DNA of 56,094 bases from Thermoplasmata archaeon. Lineage in GTDB: Archaea > Thermoplasmatota > Thermoplasmata > Lutacidiplasmatales > UBA184. The DNA lies in the NCBI GenBank assembly GCA_022750455.1, contig JAKIVR010000009.1, positions 1 to 56,094 of the forward strand, given 5' to 3'. Positions within the stretch are counted from its first letter, which is position 1, and every line of letters starts with the position of its first letter. Positions 24,237-31,018 of this stretch are shown here, piece by piece. The notes beneath the pieces were generated by a model. The model was not told the DNA's origin, made no database searches, and saw only the letters and a list, made by a program, of their open reading frames with translations. The translations under genes and the position numbers were made by a program.

Positions 24237-25025
24237 ATGGCGCCCCGTGCCCCGCTCCGGACTCCCCCACGAGCCCCCGATGGCTCTCCCGAGCCCCGGC
24301 GAGGCGAGGCGGGGTTCGAGACCGACGTGCGCGCGATGTTCACGCACATCGCCCACGGCTACGAGCGGTTCGACCACATCGCCTCCCTCGGGCAGGACTT
24401 CTTGTGGCGCCCTCGGGCGCTGTGGTCGTTGGAGCGTCGCCGGTCGGGGCGCGAGACCCGCTCGATCCTGGACGTGGGGTGCGGCACCGGCGAGCTCGCC
24501 CGGCTCGCCCGGTGTCGATTCCCCGACGCCCGCGTGACCGGGCTCGACCTCACCCGGGCGATGCTCGAGATCGCTCAGGTCCGGAGCGGACGCTCCGGGG
24601 GCGGGAGGTGGATCGAGGGGAGCGCGCTCTCCCTCCCGTTCCCGTCCGAACGGTTTGACGCCGTCCTCTCCGCCTTCCTCCTCCGCAATCTGCCGGATCT
24701 CGGGGCGGGCTTTCGCGAGATGCGCCGCATGCTCCGCCCGGGCGGATCGCTCCTCGCGCTGGAGATCACCGAGCCGACCGTGCCGTTCGTCCGCGCGACG
24801 TTCCACGCGTACTTCGACCACGTCGTCCCGGCCCTGGGCGTGGCCGTGGGAAGTGCCGGCCCGTACCGCTACCTGCCGGAGTCGCTCCGGCACCTGCCGA
24901 GCCGCGACGCGATGCTCTCTCTCCTCGAAGCGAGCGGATTCGTCCACGTCGTGGCGGAACCGCTCTCCCAGGGCATCGTCACCGCGTACTTCGCCGAACC
25001 CCCCGCCGAGCCTCCGAGTCACTGA
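24237..25025 (+). CDS. UbiE/MenG-family SAM methyltransferase
   Basis: 262 residues. After a Pro/Arg-rich N-terminal stretch of about 30 residues comes VRAMFTHIAHGYERFDHIASLGQDFLWR, typical of UbiE/COQ5/MenG, then SAM motif I SILDVGCGTGELARLA, the GLDLTRAML region, FDAVLSAFLLRNLPD and MLRPGGSLLALEIT. The family C-methylates demethylmenaquinone or related quinone precursors. The UbiD-UbiA pair at 49122-51463 supplies other steps, so quinone synthesis is a reasonable reading; geranylgeranyl-modified substrates are an alternative. It lies 13 bp after STAND ATPase 2 and is probably read through from it. Confidence 0.82.
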   Translation: MAPRAPLRTPPRAPDGSPEPRRGEAGFETDVRAMFTHIAHGYERFDHIASLGQDFLWRPRALWSLERRRSGRETRSILDVGCGTGELARLARCRFPDARVTGLDLTRAMLEIAQVRSGRSGGGRWIEGSALSLPFPSERFDAVLSAFLLRNLPDLGAGFREMRRMLRPGGSLLALEITEPTVPFVRATFHAYFDHVVPALGVAVGSAGPYRYLPESLRHLPSRDAMLSLLEASGFVHVVAEPLSQGIVTAYFAEPPAEPPSH

Positions 25026-25066
25026 ACGTCCTCGCCGGCGGCGCGGGGGCGGGTCGGTCGCCGAGC

Positions 25067-25369
25067 TCACCCGAGGTGGCGGACGACCTGGATCTCTTCG
25101 GTCGTGATCAGTCCGCCCCGGACCATCCGGCTGAGCTCGGGGACCAAGGCGCTCAGTTTCGTCTCGGAGTCCACCGCCTCGATGATGAGCGGGAGGTCCT
25201 CGCTCAGCCGCAGGATCGACGCCGTGTGGAGGAGGCTCCGCTTGCCGTACCCGTAGATGCCTCGGGTGACGGTCGCGCCCCAGATCCCGCGTTCCCGCAT
25301 CAGGTGAACGACCGCTTGGTACGCCGGCTTTCCCTCGTACTGGTCGGACTCTCCGAGGTAGATCTTCAT
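25067..25369 (-). CDS. DUF190 protein paired with the fluoride channel
   Basis: 100 residues starting MKIYLGESDQYEGKPAYQAV, with HLMRERGIWGATVTRGIYGYG and RLSEDLPLIIEAVDSETKLSAL, the DUF190 signature (PII-like ferredoxin fold). DUF190 genes often sit beside crcB, and the protein is thought to support fluoride resistance or regulate the channel. The ATG at 25369 is preferred over an in-frame TTG at 25396 that would overlap crcB. The pair is one transcript controlled by the upstream riboswitch, at least for crcB. Confidence 0.88.
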   Translation of the reverse strand: MKIYLGESDQYEGKPAYQAVVHLMRERGIWGATVTRGIYGYGKRSLLHTASILRLSEDLPLIIEAVDSETKLSALVPELSRMVRGGLITTEEIQVVRHLG

Positions 25370-25385
25370 CCGGACGGCCCGGTCC

Positions 25386-25787
25386 TCACGCTGCAAGGCT
25401 GGCCCCTCCCAACGCGAGTCCGATCGCCGCCCCGAGGAACGCCCCGATCACGCAGACGCCTCCGTTCAACAGGATGTTCAGCGCACCGAGCACGGGCGTG
25501 CCGTTGCGGAAGAGAGCGACCGTCTCGACCCCGAACGTCGAGAACGTCGTGTAGCCCCCGAAGATCCCGGTGAAGAGGAAGACGCGAAGGTCGGCAGTGA
25601 AGTTGCCCCGAGAGACCGAATAGAAGAACAGGAGCGCCAGGAGGAACGTGCCGCTCAGGTTGACCGCGAACGTCCCCCACGGGAAATCCCCGGTCGTCAA
25701 CAGTCCGCTCAGCCCGTACCGCGCCACACTTCCGATCGCCCCGCCGGCCGCCACCAGGGCGACCAGTCGCGCTTGGTTCAGGTCCAT
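25386..25787 (-). CDS. crcB: Fluoride channel CrcB/Fluc
   Basis: 133 residues with four TM helices; the family works as an inverted dimer exporting fluoride. Signatures are AAGGAIGSVARYGLSG near the N terminus, WGTFAVNLSGTFLLALLFF (conserved Asn), and TGIFGGYTTFSTFGVETVAL, the phenylalanine/threonine fluoride track motif. The ATG at 25787 has a strong SD, GGAGGCAGGAG, directly before it. That SD is perfectly complementary to the end of the fluoride riboswitch upstream, so translation is likely fluoride-induced. The DUF190 gene follows at once. Confidence 0.95.
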   Translation of the reverse strand: MDLNQARLVALVAAGGAIGSVARYGLSGLLTTGDFPWGTFAVNLSGTFLLALLFFYSVSRGNFTADLRVFLFTGIFGGYTTFSTFGVETVALFRNGTPVLGALNILLNGGVCVIGAFLGAAIGLALGGASLAA

Positions 25788-25795
25788 CTCCTGCC
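25788..25795 (-). promoter_or_regulatory. SD of crcB, complementary to the riboswitch 3' strand
   Basis: GGCAGGAG directly precedes the ATG and is the exact reverse complement of CTCCTGCC (25840-25847) at the end of the aptamer. Pairing of the two would block ribosome entry. Confidence 0.75.
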
Positions 25796-25835
25796 TCCTC
25801 CGTTCCGCCCGTCTCGAGGGCGGTGGCGGCCCGGT

Positions 25836-25893
25836 GATCGGCAGGAGTCATCAGCCCCGGGCGGGGCGGTTGCGGCGGACTCCATCGCCGACC
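25836..25893 (-). ncRNA. Fluoride riboswitch (crcB motif RNA)
   Basis: Read on the reverse strand, the sequence gives all parts of the fluoride aptamer. P1-type stem GGCG/CGCC (25886-25889 with 25874-25877) encloses the loop ATGGAGTC. A linker GCAAC follows, then the second stem GCCCC-GCCC-GGGGC (25854-25867), the conserved TGATGA, and GACTCC (25844-25849) that forms a perfect 6-bp pseudoknot with GGAGTC (25878-25883). Flanks GGTCGGC/GCCGATC add an outer stem. It lies 49 nt before crcB. The order and spacing match known fluoride riboswitches; only the biochemical response is untested. Confidence 0.93.
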
Positions 25894-25989
25894 GGGCTCA
25901 CGTCGTCCGGCTCTTCAAGGTTCGCGTGGAGTGGCTCGCGCCGTTCCGGACCGGTTCGAACCGGTTCCGCCGGACGACCTCCGGGAACG

Positions 25990-25997
25990 CTATACAC
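25990..25997 (+). promoter_or_regulatory. Box A promoter of the aminotransferase gene
   Basis: CTATACAC lies about 27 bp before the ATG at 26019 and predicts a leaderless mRNA. The reading frame upstream of it is antisense to the riboswitch and not coding. Confidence 0.6.
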
Positions 25998-26018
25998 CCG
26001 GAGGGGTCGCGCCGTTCG

Positions 26019-27149
26019 ATGGCGGCTCCGATCCCGTTCCCGGCGTTCCAGTACGCGCATGCACGACGCGACAAGGTCGCCTGGATGAGCCAGAACACGA
26101 ACCACCTCGCCCCGTCGGCCACCGTCCGGGCCGCGATCGACGCGGCGCTCGCGAGCGGTGAGTACGTGGGGTACCCGTTCGCCGCCGGCCTCCCCGAGCT
26201 CCACGAGCTGGTGCGACAGGACTTCGGCGTCGGCCCCGAGACCGGTTGTCTCGTCACGGCGGGAGGCACCGAGGCCCTCTACATGCTGACGCGCGCCCTG
26301 CTGCAGCCCGGCGACGAGGTCATCGCCTCCGATCCGAGCTACCTGATCATCCACCGGTTCATCGGCCTCAGCGGGGCCCGGGTGACCGAGCTCGACATCT
26401 ACCACGAGCCGTACCGCCTCACCCCGGAGCGCATCCAGGCCGCGATCACCCCGAAGACCCGGATGATCCTGCTCATCGACCCGTTGAACCCGCTCGGCTC
26501 CGGCTACCCGGCGGCCGACGTGCGCGCGATCGCCGAGATCGCCCACGACCACCACCTCCTTCTCCTGAACGACGTGACGTACCGGGACTTCTCTGAAGGG
26601 CACGCGCTCGCCCGGCAATGGGCCCCGGAGGAGACGATCACCGTCTGGTCCGTCTCCAAGAACTGCGGCCTCGCAGGACTCCGACTCGGCGGCCTCCTCG
26701 GTCCGACCGATCTCGTCACGAAGATCGGCCGCTACAACACCAACGACCTCGGCGTGAACATCCTCGCCCAGCGCGCGGCAGTGGCGCTCCTGCGGACCAA
26801 GTCGGAGTGGTTCCCGGGCGTCCGACGGCAGACCCGGCAGAACCAGGACCGGATCCGGGAGTGCGTACGTTCGGTGCCCGGACTCTCCCTCCCTGTTTTC
26901 CCCTCGACGGCGAACATGTTCGCGATCGACACCTCCGCCGCGGGGATCTCCCCGGAACGTCTCCAGGAGGAGCTGCTCCGTCGGCACGACGTCTTCCTGC
27001 GGGCCGGGAACTACCTCTCGCCGGCCCACGGAGGTCAGTTCATCCGGGCGTCGTTCTCGAACCTCCCCTCGGACATCGACCGGTTCGTCGCGGCGTTCCC
27101 CGCGGCCGTGGAGGCCGTTCGTCCGGCGACCCCCTCGGCGACGTCCTGA
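26019..27149 (+). CDS. PLP-dependent aminotransferase, class I/II
   Basis: 376 residues of fold-type I. Visible are the N-terminal segment NTNHLAPSATVRAAIDAAL, GYPFAAGLPELHELV, the PLP phosphate region VTAGGTEALYMLTRALLQPGDEV, DPLNPLGSGYPA (the NPxNPxG-like motif), NDVTYRDFSEG with the PLP-ring Asp/Tyr, and the Schiff-base lysine in WSVSKNCGLAGLRLGGL. A C-terminal arginine in GGQFIRASFS should bind the substrate carboxylate. The amino donor is not identifiable; aspartate or aromatic and branched amino acids are possible. It ends one base before the taw2 stop on the other strand. Confidence 0.9.
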   Translation: MAAPIPFPAFQYAHARRDKVAWMSQNTNHLAPSATVRAAIDAALASGEYVGYPFAAGLPELHELVRQDFGVGPETGCLVTAGGTEALYMLTRALLQPGDEVIASDPSYLIIHRFIGLSGARVTELDIYHEPYRLTPERIQAAITPKTRMILLIDPLNPLGSGYPAADVRAIAEIAHDHHLLLLNDVTYRDFSEGHALARQWAPEETITVWSVSKNCGLAGLRLGGLLGPTDLVTKIGRYNTNDLGVNILAQRAAVALLRTKSEWFPGVRRQTRQNQDRIRECVRSVPGLSLPVFPSTANMFAIDTSAAGISPERLQEELLRRHDVFLRAGNYLSPAHGGQFIRASFSNLPSDIDRFVAAFPAAVEAVRPATPSATS

Positions 27150-27150
27150 G

Positions 27151-28038
27151 CTAGGCCGGGGGCCGGACCCGCGCGTCGATGACGCTGTGCACGCGACCGG
27201 GCCCGTACGGTTTCACATCCCGCAACGCGAGGGCGATCCCGCGGGCCCCGGCGCCCTCGAGAGGTCGACGCACCCGTTCCGTCGTCTCGGCCGGGGCCTC
27301 GCGCGTTCCCCGCAGAAGATGGACGTGGAGGATGCCACCGGTCGGTCGGAGGAGCTCGACGGCCCGCCCCACCCACGGGAGCGAGGAGGGGAGGAGGCCG
27401 AGGAGGACCCGATCGAACGTCCCCCGAGGCAGGTCGACCCGGCGATTGTCCCCCGCGAGCGCGGTGACCTGACCGACGACGTGGTTCGCTCGGACGTTCC
27501 GCCGGAGATACTCGAACGAGACCGGATTGGCTTCGACGGCGACGACCTGCACGGTCGGGTGGGCCCGGGCGGCGGGGATGGTGAAGTAGCCGATCCCGGC
27601 GAAGAGGTCGGCGACGTGTTCGTCGGGTCGGACCTCCGCGCCGATGCGCGCGCGTTCCAGCGTGTTCCCCCGGGCGAAGAGGATCTGGGCCGCATCGAAC
27701 GTCCAGCGACACCCGTGGGCGACGACCGTCGTCTCGGTCGCTCCTCCGGCGATGACCTCCCTCCGGGGCAGGCGCCACTCGCCCTCCACCGGGCCGGCGT
27801 GCCGCAACACGGTCGTCACGCCGATCTCCTCCTGATACAGCCGGCCCAGGACGGGGAAATCGGGCCGCATCTCCTCGGGAAGGCGCACCACGAGGACGCG
27901 ACCGAGTCGCTCGAAGCCGCGGGGGAGTCGAGCGGCTGCTCCCTCGCCGGCGAGCTGCGCGTAGCGACGACGGACGCGATCCGCGGGAGAGGTCGCGGCG
28001 CCGGGCTCGAGCTTAGCCCGACGGCGACGGTGGGGCAC
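27151..28038 (-). CDS. taw2: tRNA(Phe) wybutosine-pathway aminocarboxypropyltransferase Taw2
   Basis: 295 residues of the Trm5/TYW2 class: an N-terminal domain with LGRVLVVRLPEEMRPDFPVLGRLYQEE, then a Rossmann domain with VADLFAGIGYFTIPAA, VVAVEANPVSFEYLRRNVRAN and LAGDNRRV. The motif FDRVLLGLLPSSLPWV resembles the TYW2 G-L-I-P-S-S form rather than the N-x-P-x motif of Trm5 methylases, so the aminocarboxypropyl transfer to 4-demethylwyosine at G37 of tRNA-Phe is the better call. The GTG at 28038 overlaps the upstream regulator by 26 bp; no later start precedes the conserved region. Trm5 is the main alternative. Confidence 0.82.
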   Translation of the reverse strand: MPHRRRRAKLEPGAATSPADRVRRRYAQLAGEGAAARLPRGFERLGRVLVVRLPEEMRPDFPVLGRLYQEEIGVTTVLRHAGPVEGEWRLPRREVIAGGATETTVVAHGCRWTFDAAQILFARGNTLERARIGAEVRPDEHVADLFAGIGYFTIPAARAHPTVQVVAVEANPVSFEYLRRNVRANHVVGQVTALAGDNRRVDLPRGTFDRVLLGLLPSSLPWVGRAVELLRPTGGILHVHLLRGTREAPAETTERVRRPLEGAGARGIALALRDVKPYGPGRVHSVIDARVRPPA

Positions 28039-28771
28039 CCCGCTCCTGGACGACGTCGAGGAACTGCTTGAGATGGTTGACGAGGATCGGGTTGTCGGTG
28101 TAGCCGCACGCTTCGAGCGTGGGCGCGGCCATCAGGGCGTGCGCCCCGTCCGCCAGCACCTCGGTCGCGAGCAGGTTCTCGCGCGGCATGTAGCGGACCC
28201 CCTCGGGGACCCGTTGATGGGGAGCGGTGACGAACGTCACCTCGACGCCCCGTTTCACCGCGTGCGTGATCTTCCGCCCCAGCTCCTCGCGGACGTCCGC
28301 GATCTGCGGGGTGGTGAGGATGAACGACTTGACCGACTGGTCGAGCATCTCGCCGATCTTCACCAGCACCTTCTCCTTGCCGCTGACAAGGTACACGAGC
28401 TGCGGCACTCCGTGCTCGGCGACGACCTGGTGGAGCAGCTCCAGCTTGTCGAACACCTCCGTGATCGACGCCTTCAGCTGCTCGGCGACCGCCTGGGGCG
28501 GCTTCGGCTGATAGAGGATCGGCTTGCCGCCCGCCGGGGTGGCGTATCCCTTCGCCACCAGCGATTCGAGGACCTTGTACGCGGAGGTGCGGGGGATCCC
28601 GGCTCGCTGCGCCAGGGAGGCGGCGTCCCCGACGCCGCGGATGATGAGCGCGATGTACGCCTTCGCCTCGTACTGCGTGAGGCCGACGCGCCCGAGCACC
28701 TCGACGGCCTGGCGGTACTCCTGCGAGAGCTCGCCCCCGAGCGCTCCGGCGAGCTGCTCGATCGATTCCAT
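28013..28771 (-). CDS. TrmB-family transcriptional regulator
   Basis: 252 residues. Residues about 20-90 form the TrmB winged helix: VEVLGRVGLTQYEAKAYIALII, GDAASLAQRAGIPRTSAYKVLESLVAKGYATP, KPILYQPKPPQAVAEQL. A short helical dimerisation segment and a C-terminal sensor-like domain (LVYLVSGKEKVLVKIGEML, FILTTPQIADVREELGRKI, LMAAPTLEACGYTDNPILVNHLKQF) follow. TrmB-type regulators respond to sugars or other metabolites; the ligand here is unknown. The ATG at 28771 is chosen by the box A 29 bp upstream. It is cotranscribed with taw2. Confidence 0.9.
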   Translation of the reverse strand: MESIEQLAGALGGELSQEYRQAVEVLGRVGLTQYEAKAYIALIIRGVGDAASLAQRAGIPRTSAYKVLESLVAKGYATPAGGKPILYQPKPPQAVAEQLKASITEVFDKLELLHQVVAEHGVPQLVYLVSGKEKVLVKIGEMLDQSVKSFILTTPQIADVREELGRKITHAVKRGVEVTFVTAPHQRVPEGVRYMPRENLLATEVLADGAHALMAAPTLEACGYTDNPILVNHLKQFLDVVQERGAPPSPSG

Positions 28772-28795
28772 GGAACCGCGCCAGCCCAGACCGGC

Positions 28796-28803
28796 CAAAT
28801 AAC
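28796..28803 (-). promoter_or_regulatory. Box A promoter of the TrmB-taw2 operon
   Basis: CGTTATTTGG on the reverse strand is centred about 29 bp before the ATG at 28771. It overlaps the alternative upstream ATG (28798), which is therefore unlikely to be used. Confidence 0.6.
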
Positions 28804-28886
28804 GGTACCTTCCCGCGACGGGGTCCCGGATCAGGAGGGATCGCTTTGGACCGACAGGCGGGGTCCCGCGAGGGAGCTCCCGGCCC

Positions 28887-29441
28887 TCACGCGGGGCGGA
28901 GCGGAAGACCGGCCATGGCGAGTACCTCCTCGTGGGACCGGGAGATCTCGGAGACGCTCGTGGACGTGGTGTCGACGAACGCGAGCTCGGTCCACGCGGC
29001 GGAGCGGGGTCGGGCCGACTCCGAGATCGACCCTCGGAAGTGGAACTCGAGGTCCCAGTGCTGGGTCATTCCCTGGAACGCCTTCGGCTCGTACACCTCG
29101 GAGATGACCCTCGGTCCCTCCAGCGCCACCGTCGGTCCTCCCAGCTGTTCGTCCAGGATCCGCCGGGCGGCCGCCTCGGGGGCCTCGAACATCATCAGGT
29201 GCGAGGCCGGGAGCATCCACCCTCGGGCATAGCGAGCCACGCGCCCGGGGTCGGCGGCGCCGATGTGGTCCCACGGTGCCGTGGGATCGGGCTTCCCCAT
29301 CAGCACGGCGGTCGGTCGTTCTCGGGAGGTGAGGATCACGAACGCCGAGAGGCAGAATCCGTTCGGGGGGACGTCGGGCATCCCGAACGCCTCGTTGCCC
29401 GGCTGGCGGTTGAAGCGGCAGAAGCGTCGGGTCGTCGTCAT
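28887..29441 (-). CDS. Nudix-like protein with a degenerate Nudix box
   Basis: 184 residues from the ATG at 29441 (MTTTRRFCRFNRQPGNEAFG). The region GWMLPASHLMMFEAPEAAARRILDEQLGG has the spacing of a Nudix box (G-x5-E-x7-REUxEExGU), but the usual G and first REU glutamate are not in register, leaving DEQ as the possible metal ligands. FVILTSRERPTAVLMGKPDP and HWDLEFHFRG fit the surrounding beta strands. It may be a Nudix hydrolase with altered metal site or a non-catalytic member. It lies downstream of aspA (70-bp gap) and may be in the same transcript. Confidence 0.6.
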   Translation of the reverse strand: MTTTRRFCRFNRQPGNEAFGMPDVPPNGFCLSAFVILTSRERPTAVLMGKPDPTAPWDHIGAADPGRVARYARGWMLPASHLMMFEAPEAAARRILDEQLGGPTVALEGPRVISEVYEPKAFQGMTQHWDLEFHFRGSISESARPRSAAWTELAFVDTTSTSVSEISRSHEEVLAMAGLPLRPA

Positions 29442-29511
29442 GGAGCGGGGGAGGGGACTCCCGCTCAAGACGACTGCGGCCGGGCGCGTCGACGACGACG
29501 GGGCCGGGGGC

Positions 29512-30912
29512 TCAGACGACCGGCTCGGCGAGTCGCCGAAGGGCCTCTTTGCCAAGGAGGGCTTCGATCTCGTCCGCCGTCAGCAGCTTGCGGGCGAGGA
29601 GGATCTCCTGGACGGGCTGTCCGGTCCGCTCGGCCTCATGCAGGACCTCGGCCACGCCGAGGTAGCCGAGCTTGGGGGTCAACACCGTGGCGATGGCTTG
29701 GGATTGGACGAGGAACCGCTCCATCCGGGGTGCGTTCGCCGTGAGGCCATCCACGCACGTCCGGGCGAAGACGGGGAGATAGTTCGTCAGCGTCTCCATG
29801 GAGAACAGCACTTCGAACGTCGCGAGCGGCATCATCACGTTGATCTCGAGCTGGCCGGCTTGCACCGCGAGGGAGGTGGCGAGGTCGGCGCCGACGGCGT
29901 GGAAGGCGACCATGGCGAGGCACTCGGCCGCCGACGGGTTCACCTTCGCCGGCATGATCGAGGAGCCGGGCTGGATCTCCGGCAGGCGGATCTCGTCGAA
30001 CCCGGTCGCGGGGCCGCTGGAAAGCAGCCGGAGATCGTTGGAGAATCGGATCAGCTCGAGCGAGAGCGCCCGGACGTACCCGGAGGCGAGCCCGAGCGGG
30101 GCACGGCTCTGCATCGCCTCAAGGGCATCCCGGCTCTCCCGCAGGGGGAGCGCCGTCAAGCGGGCATAGTTGGCGACCGCCTGGCTTCGGAACCCCGGCG
30201 CGGTGTTGATCCCGGTCCCGACGGCGCTCCCTCCCAAGGGGATCTCCCCGAGGGACGCCTCGACCTGCGGCCACCCCTCCCGGAGCCGTTCGAGGGCGGT
30301 CGCGTAGGCGCCGATCTCCGCGCCCAGGGTCACCGGCATCGCATCTTTCAGATGCGTGCGGCCGGCCTTCGGGATCTCCGCGAACTCGGTCGCCTTGCGG
30401 CGCAAGCTCGCGATCAATGCCAGGACGGCGAGGTCCAGCGCCCGCCCGGCGGCGAGGGCGGCGACCTGCGCGGCCGAGGGGAAGGTGTCGTTCGTCGACT
30501 GACCGCGGTTGACGTGATCGTTCGGGGAGAGAGCGGCATAGTCCCCCCGGGACTTCCCCAGGAGCTCCAGTCCGCGGTTCGCCAGCACCTCGTTCACGTT
30601 CATGTGGAACGACGTCCCGGCACCGGCCTGGAACACGTCCACGATGAACTGGTCGTCGAGGCGTCCGGCGCGGACCTCGTCGGCCGCCTGGGCGATGGCG
30701 TTCCCGAGCTCGGGGTTCAACACCCCCAGCGACACGTTCGCCTCGGCGCACGCCCGCTTCAGGGCGGCGTACGACCGGATCAGGTGTTTGGAGGCGCGGA
30801 GCCCGCTGACGGGAAAGTTCTCGAGGGCGCGGAGCGTCTGGATCCCGTAATACGCGCTCGTCGGCACGGCGCGGATGCCGAGCGAATCGCGCTCCTCCCG
30901 GGTCGCCGCCAT
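29512..30912 (-). CDS. aspA: Aspartate ammonia-lyase (aspartase)
   Basis: 466 residues of the fumarase/aspartase superfamily. GAGTSFHMNVNEVLANRGLELLG and LSPNDHVNRGQSTNDTFPSA are closer to aspartase (GLELxG, NDHVNxxQSTND) than to fumarase. The flexible catalytic loop is PGSSIMPAKVNPSAAE, with the serine of GSS, and GRTHLKDAMPVTLG is the third conserved block. It deaminates aspartate to fumarate, feeding the TCA cycle. The ATG at 30912 matches the family N terminus; the frame extends upstream without meaning. A weak AT-rich element (TTTTTT, 30936-30941) lies about 26 bp upstream. Fumarase remains possible. Confidence 0.87.
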   Translation of the reverse strand: MAATREERDSLGIRAVPTSAYYGIQTLRALENFPVSGLRASKHLIRSYAALKRACAEANVSLGVLNPELGNAIAQAADEVRAGRLDDQFIVDVFQAGAGTSFHMNVNEVLANRGLELLGKSRGDYAALSPNDHVNRGQSTNDTFPSAAQVAALAAGRALDLAVLALIASLRRKATEFAEIPKAGRTHLKDAMPVTLGAEIGAYATALERLREGWPQVEASLGEIPLGGSAVGTGINTAPGFRSQAVANYARLTALPLRESRDALEAMQSRAPLGLASGYVRALSLELIRFSNDLRLLSSGPATGFDEIRLPEIQPGSSIMPAKVNPSAAECLAMVAFHAVGADLATSLAVQAGQLEINVMMPLATFEVLFSMETLTNYLPVFARTCVDGLTANAPRMERFLVQSQAIATVLTPKLGYLGVAEVLHEAERTGQPVQEILLARKLLTADEIEALLGKEALRRLAEPVV

Positions 30913-31018
30913 CCCGGCGCCGACCGTCGGGCGGGAAAAAAGGCTATTGGCGGGGCTGCGACCTCTCCGGGGGCGGCCCCGGCCTCCGCGCGGAGGACGG
31001 CGCTCCGTGGTTCCACCG

